From CAMAPP01 sp046153685 (GTDB lineage Bacteria > Pseudomonadota > Alphaproteobacteria > CADEGL01), in the NCBI GenBank assembly GCA_046153685.1, contig JBJXGH010000037.1, positions 1-64,000 on the forward strand: a DNA stretch of 64,000 nt. Direction: 5' to 3'. Each line of letters opens with the position of its first letter. Position 1 is the stretch's first letter. Below the pieces are notes generated by a model. That model was not told the origin of the DNA and searched no databases. It worked only from the letters and a program-made list of their open reading frames with translations. Position numbers and translations under genes: made by a program. This document shows, one piece after another, positions 60,442-64,000 of the stretch.

Positions 60442-61275
60442 ATGGCGGGGCGCATGGTGGAGGCGCGCGGCGGGATGATGATGCCCGCGCTCGGCCTTGG
60501 CACCTGGAAAATGGGCCGTGATTCGGCGCGGCGGAAGTCCGAGATTGCCGCCCTCCAGCTCGGCATCGATCTGGGGGTCGCCATGATCGACACGGCCGAA
60601 ATGTACGACGACGCGGAAAGCGTCGTCGGCGAGGCGATCGCGGGGCGGCGCGAAGGCTTGTTCATCGTCAGCAAGGTTCTGCCCTCCAACGCCTCGCGCA
60701 AGGGCACCATCGAGGCGTGCGAGCGGAGCTTGCGCAAACTCAAGACCGATCGTCTCGACTTGTATCTCCTGCACTGGGAAGGCTCGTACCCGCTCGAAGA
60801 AACCTATGCTTCCTTCGCGGAGCTCTTGAGGGCGGGCAAGATCCGCCATTTTGGCGTATCCAATTTCGACGCCGGCAAGATGGCCGAAAGCGAAGGCGCG
60901 GCGGGCGGAACGCAGGTCGCGTCGAACCAGGTGATGTATTCGCTCGCCCGGCGCGGCATCGAGCGCAAGCTCATTCCCTGGTGTCGCGCGCGCAAGGTCT
61001 CGCTCATGGCGTACTCGCCGCTCGACCAGGGCGGCCTCAAGGCCAAGCCCGCTCTTGCCGCCATCGCGCGCCGCCACGGCGTCGCGCTGGAAACCGTGGC
61101 GATTGCCTGGACGATGCGCGATCCCCTCGTGTGCTCGATTCCGAAGGCGAGCAATGCGGAGCATGTGCGCGCGAACGCCGCCGCGCGCGACCTCGTGCTC
61201 GCGCCCGAGGATTTGGCCGAACTCGACCGTGCCTATCCCGCACCCGCGCGCGACGTGCCGCTCGACATGAGCTGA
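60442..61275 (+). CDS. Aldo/keto reductase
   Basis: A 277-residue (alpha/beta)8 AKR-family protein. The catalytic tetrad is visible as Asp and Tyr in MIDTAEMYDDAESVVGEAI, Lys in FIVSKVLPSNASRKG and His in LYLLHWEGSYPLEE. The NADPH-binding end is SIPKASNAEHVRANA. Bacterial members of this group reduce small aldehydes and ketones. It is 8 bp upstream of the first flavin oxidoreductase gene and likely shares its transcript. The substrate cannot be deduced. Confidence 0.92.
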   Translation: MAGRMVEARGGMMMPALGLGTWKMGRDSARRKSEIAALQLGIDLGVAMIDTAEMYDDAESVVGEAIAGRREGLFIVSKVLPSNASRKGTIEACERSLRKLKTDRLDLYLLHWEGSYPLEETYASFAELLRAGKIRHFGVSNFDAGKMAESEGAAGGTQVASNQVMYSLARRGIERKLIPWCRARKVSLMAYSPLDQGGLKAKPALAAIARRHGVALETVAIAWTMRDPLVCSIPKASNAEHVRANAAARDLVLAPEDLAELDRAYPAPARDVPLDMS

Positions 61276-61283
61276 GCCTGGCC

Positions 61284-63323
61284 ATGGCTGAATACGACTC
61301 GCTGCTTCGGCCGCTGACGATCAAGCACCTCACGATCCGCAACCGGATCATGAGCACGGGTCACGCGCCATCCTACGGCGATGACGGCATGCCGGGCCTG
61401 CGCTACCAGCTCTATCACGAGGAAAAAGCCAAGGGCGGCATCGGCCTCACCTGTTTCGGCGGCTCGACCGTGGTCTCGCCCGATTGTCCGGCGGTATTTG
61501 GCCAGCTCGACGCCTCCGAGGATCGCATCGTGCCCTATTTCCGCGAGCTGTCCGAACGCGTGCACCGCCACGGCGCGGCGCTGTTCTGCCAGCTCACCCA
61601 TATGGGCCGCCGCGCGCGCTGGGACGTGGGACCGTTCCTCGCCCCCACTTCGCCCTCGGCGGTGCGCGAGCCCGAGCACCGCACCTTCCCCAAGGTCATG
61701 GAGGACTGGGACATCGCGCGCGTCCTTCGCGATTTCGGCGCGGCGGCAAGACGGTGCCAGGACGGCGGGCTCGACGGCATCGAGCTGTCCTATTCCGCCT
61801 CGCATCTCATCGCCCAATTTTGGTCAAAGGGCACGAACGCGCGCACGGACGAGTACGGCGGCGGTCTGGCGAACCGCATGCGCTTCTCGCTCGAGGTGTT
61901 GGCGGAGGTGCGTCGGCAGGTGGGCGCGGATTTCATCGTCGGCGTGCGGTTTTCGGGCGACGAGCTGAAGCAGGACGGCATCGATCAGGACGAGGCCCTG
62001 GCGATCGCCAAGGTGTTGGCCAAATCGGGACTCGTCGATTTCATGAACGTGATGCACGGCCAGCCCACGGATTACCCCTCGCTCGCGACCTTGCAGCCGA
62101 ACATGGCTTATCCGATGGCGCCGTTCCTATATCTGGCCAGCGCGATCAAGGCCGAGATCGATTTGCCGGTCATGCATGCCGGGCGCATCGTGGACATGGC
62201 GACCGCCGCGCGCGCGGTGAGCGAGGGCCATGTGGACATGGTCGCCATGACGCGCGCGCATTTGGCCGACCCGCACTTGGTGCGCAAGCTTGCGGCGGGC
62301 CTCGGCGAGGATATTCGCCAATGCGTCGGCGCCAACTATTGCGTCGATCGCCTGTTGCTCGGCGGCGAGGCCTTGTGCGTGCAAAACCCCGCGACCGGGC
62401 GCGAGGCAACGATGCCGCACGTCGTGCCGCGCGGAAATGGGGGCAAGACCATCGTCGTCGTGGGCGCGGGGCCCGCGGGGCTGGAAGCCGCGCGGGTTTC
62501 GGCCGAGCGCGGGCACAAGGTCGTCTTGTTCGAGGCCGCAAGCGCCACGGGCGGACAAATCAAAATCGCGGCCAAGGCCCCGTGGCGCGAACAGCTCGCC
62601 GGCATTTCGCGTTGGCTCGATATGCAGGTGCGCAAGCTCGGGGTCGATCTGCGGCTTTCGACCGAGGCAAACGCCGCGCGCGTGCTGGCCGAAATCCCCG
62701 ATATCGTCGTTATCGCCACGGGCGGGGCACCCAGTCCCGGACGCTTCGAGGGCGCGGAACACGCCGTGTCCACCTGGGATATTCTTGAAGGCCGGGCGGC
62801 GCCTGCCGAAACCGTTCTGGTTTACGACGACCACGGCGGCCATCAGGCGGCGTCCGTTGCCGAATTCATGGCCAAGCGCGGCAGCAAGGTCGAATTGGCC
62901 GCGCCCGAGCGACAGATGATGATTGAAATCGGCGCGACCAATTTTCCCGTCCATTTGCGCGAACTCTACAAGGCGCGCGTGGCGCTGACCCCCGATGTGC
63001 GTCTGCGCCGTCTCTACCGCGAAGGCAATCGGCTGATCGCGGTGCTGCGCAACGAATATTCACGCGAGGAGGAAGAGCGCGAGATCGATCAGGTGGTGGC
63101 CGAGCACGGCACGCTGGCCCGCGAGGAGCTGTATTTCGCGCTCCGGCCGGACTCGATCAATTTGGGCGAGGTCGATCTGCCCGCGCTTATCGAGGGCCGC
63201 GCGCAGAATATCGTCAACAATCCCGCAGGCCGGTTCCGGCTATTCCGCGCCGGCGATTGCGTGGCATCGCGCAATATTCATGCGGCGATTTACGACTCGC
63301 TGCGGCTGTGCAAGGAGTTTTGA
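61284..63323 (+). CDS. Old-Yellow/2,4-dienoyl-CoA-reductase-type flavin oxidoreductase, copy 1
   Basis: A 679-residue protein with the multidomain architecture of trimethylamine dehydrogenase and 2,4-dienoyl-CoA reductase. An OYE-type FMN barrel (about 1-345; PLTIKHLTIRNRI, QLTHMGRRA) is followed by a Cys-rich cluster region and a C-terminal FAD/NAD(P) module (VVVGAGPAGLEAARVSAERG, about 390-410). The cluster region reads CVGANYC then C at 365. The second of the four usual Cys ligands is Ala350, leaving Cys347, Cys353 and Cys365. Related N-demethylases act on methylated amines, and a demethylase or enoate reductase role is possible. A homologue follows 2 bp downstream. Confidence 0.88.
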   Translation: MAEYDSLLRPLTIKHLTIRNRIMSTGHAPSYGDDGMPGLRYQLYHEEKAKGGIGLTCFGGSTVVSPDCPAVFGQLDASEDRIVPYFRELSERVHRHGAALFCQLTHMGRRARWDVGPFLAPTSPSAVREPEHRTFPKVMEDWDIARVLRDFGAAARRCQDGGLDGIELSYSASHLIAQFWSKGTNARTDEYGGGLANRMRFSLEVLAEVRRQVGADFIVGVRFSGDELKQDGIDQDEALAIAKVLAKSGLVDFMNVMHGQPTDYPSLATLQPNMAYPMAPFLYLASAIKAEIDLPVMHAGRIVDMATAARAVSEGHVDMVAMTRAHLADPHLVRKLAAGLGEDIRQCVGANYCVDRLLLGGEALCVQNPATGREATMPHVVPRGNGGKTIVVVGAGPAGLEAARVSAERGHKVVLFEAASATGGQIKIAAKAPWREQLAGISRWLDMQVRKLGVDLRLSTEANAARVLAEIPDIVVIATGGAPSPGRFEGAEHAVSTWDILEGRAAPAETVLVYDDHGGHQAASVAEFMAKRGSKVELAAPERQMMIEIGATNFPVHLRELYKARVALTPDVRLRRLYREGNRLIAVLRNEYSREEEEREIDQVVAEHGTLAREELYFALRPDSINLGEVDLPALIEGRAQNIVNNPAGRFRLFRAGDCVASRNIHAAIYDSLRLCKEF

Positions 63324-63325
63324 GC

Positions 63326-64000
63326 ATGGCCGCGACGGATGTTCTGCTGAAGCCGTTCAGGATCAAGCATCTCACGCTCCGCAACCGGATCATGAGCACG
63401 AGTCACGCGCCTGCCTATGCCAAGGACGCGCTGCCGCAGGAACGCTATCAACTCTATCACGCCGAGAAGGCCAAGGGCGGCATCGGCCTTACCATGTTCG
63501 GCGGCTCCTCGGTCGTGTCGCTCGATTGCCCCTCGACCTTCGGCCAGCTTTCGGTCGCCCATGACGACATCGTGCCCTATTTTCGCGAATTCGCCGCGCG
63601 CGTCCACGCGCACGGCGGCGCGCTGATGTGCCAGCTCTCGCACATGGGGCGGCGCACGCGCTGGGACGCCGGGAATTGGCTGCCGCCGGTTTCGCCCTCG
63701 GCCCTGCGCGAGCCCGAGCACCGTTCATTTCCCAAGGCGATGGAGGACTGGGACATCCGCCGCATCGTCAAGGATTTCGGCCAGGCCGCGCGGCGCTGCC
63801 GGGACGGCGGACTCGACGGCATGGAGGTGTATTTCTCCGCTGCCCACCTGGCCGCGCAGTTCTTCTCGACCTGGACCAACACGCGCATCGATAATTATGG
63901 CGGCGGCATCGAGAACCGCATGCGCTTTGCGCTCGAAGTCCTGGCCGAGGTGCGCCGATGCGTGGGCGAGGACTTCATCGTCGGCGTGCGCGTGGTGGTG
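63326..64000 (+). CDS. Old-Yellow-type flavin oxidoreductase, copy 2 (cut by window end)
   Basis: The first 225 codons of a paralogue of the preceding gene: PFRIKHLTLRNRIMSTSHAP, KGGIGLTMFGGSSVVSLDCP, CQLSHMGRRTRWDAGNWLPP and NTRIDNYGGGIENRMRFALE. All belong to the OYE-like FMN barrel. AAGGAG lies 8 bp before the ATG at 63326, and the gene starts 2 bp after the previous stop. The cluster and FAD domains lie beyond the window, so it cannot be told whether copy 2 keeps the full set of Cys ligands. Confidence 0.92.
   Translation, partial: MAATDVLLKPFRIKHLTLRNRIMSTSHAPAYAKDALPQERYQLYHAEKAKGGIGLTMFGGSSVVSLDCPSTFGQLSVAHDDIVPYFREFAARVHAHGGALMCQLSHMGRRTRWDAGNWLPPVSPSALREPEHRSFPKAMEDWDIRRIVKDFGQAARRCRDGGLDGMEVYFSAAHLAAQFFSTWTNTRIDNYGGGIENRMRFALEVLAEVRRCVGEDFIVGVRVVV

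Overview
The window is a gene-dense, high-GC (mid-60s percent by eye) chromosomal segment from an alphaproteobacterium, most likely a Rhodospirillales-type lineage. The main taxonomic evidence is a purC-purS-purQ-purL-bolA-grxD block, a DUF1476/F1-ATPase inhibitor zeta gene next to it, an sfsA-map-radC neighbourhood, a nadE-gltX-cysS-cimA-trmJ run, class II DAHP synthase and several GTG/TTG starts. No plasmid or prophage backbone is visible; the only transposon trace is a short IS3 remnant near 18 kb.

Layout. 0-4 kb: a Sua5/YrdC fragment, cysQ and an orphan form II CoxL-like molybdoenzyme, then a SRAP peptidase (yedK). 4-10 kb: a LuxO-like sigma-54 response regulator behind an unusually AT-rich leader, an ectoine-hydrolase-like M24 protein with an FAH-family hydrolase, and a divergent benzoate-CoA-ligase-like enzyme. 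10-16 kb: an RTX calcium-binding protein, tRNA-Val(CAC), gph, glmU and glmS. 16-19 kb: an accessory-looking segment (3-hydroxyisobutyrate-dehydrogenase-like and phytanoyl-CoA-dioxygenase-like genes, IS3 remnant, cyclase). 19-28 kb: haloacid dehalogenase, gabD, glutathione reductase, class II DAHP synthase, nicotinate phosphoribosyltransferase, enoyl-CoA hydratase plus acyl-CoA ligase. 28-38 kb: nadE, gltX, cysS, a DHp-only histidine-kinase fragment protein, cimA, trmJ, an SDR and rpsD. 38-39 kb: an origin-like AT-rich spot and a tandem pair of 75-residue two-TM proteins. 39-48 kb: glutaredoxin, BolA and the purine operon on the minus strand, NRDE protein, zeta inhibitor, purB, a 3-hydroxyacyl-CoA dehydrogenase with a histone-H1-like tail. 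48-54 kb: radC, two FAD oxidoreductases, map, sfsA, an OmpA-family lipoprotein. 54-64 kb: CinA-domain protein, CHASE2 adenylate cyclase with a periplasmic partner, tRNA-Leu(UAA), HdeD-like and UspA-like stress proteins, aldo/keto reductase and two tandem Old-Yellow-type flavin oxidoreductases, the second cut by the window edge.

No complete new defence or mobile system is visible. The most unusual signal is a recurrent pattern of short degenerate tandem duplications. Inside reading frames their periods are multiples of three (24, 18 and 42 bp, the latter two building basic C-terminal tails on GlmU and a dehydrogenase). At four genes (HAD, radC, sfsA, uspA) a duplication with a period that is not a multiple of three copies the stop codon itself. 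The other candidates for new biology are the paired 75-residue membrane proteins, the kinase-less DHp protein, and two enzymes with altered active-site or cluster residues.
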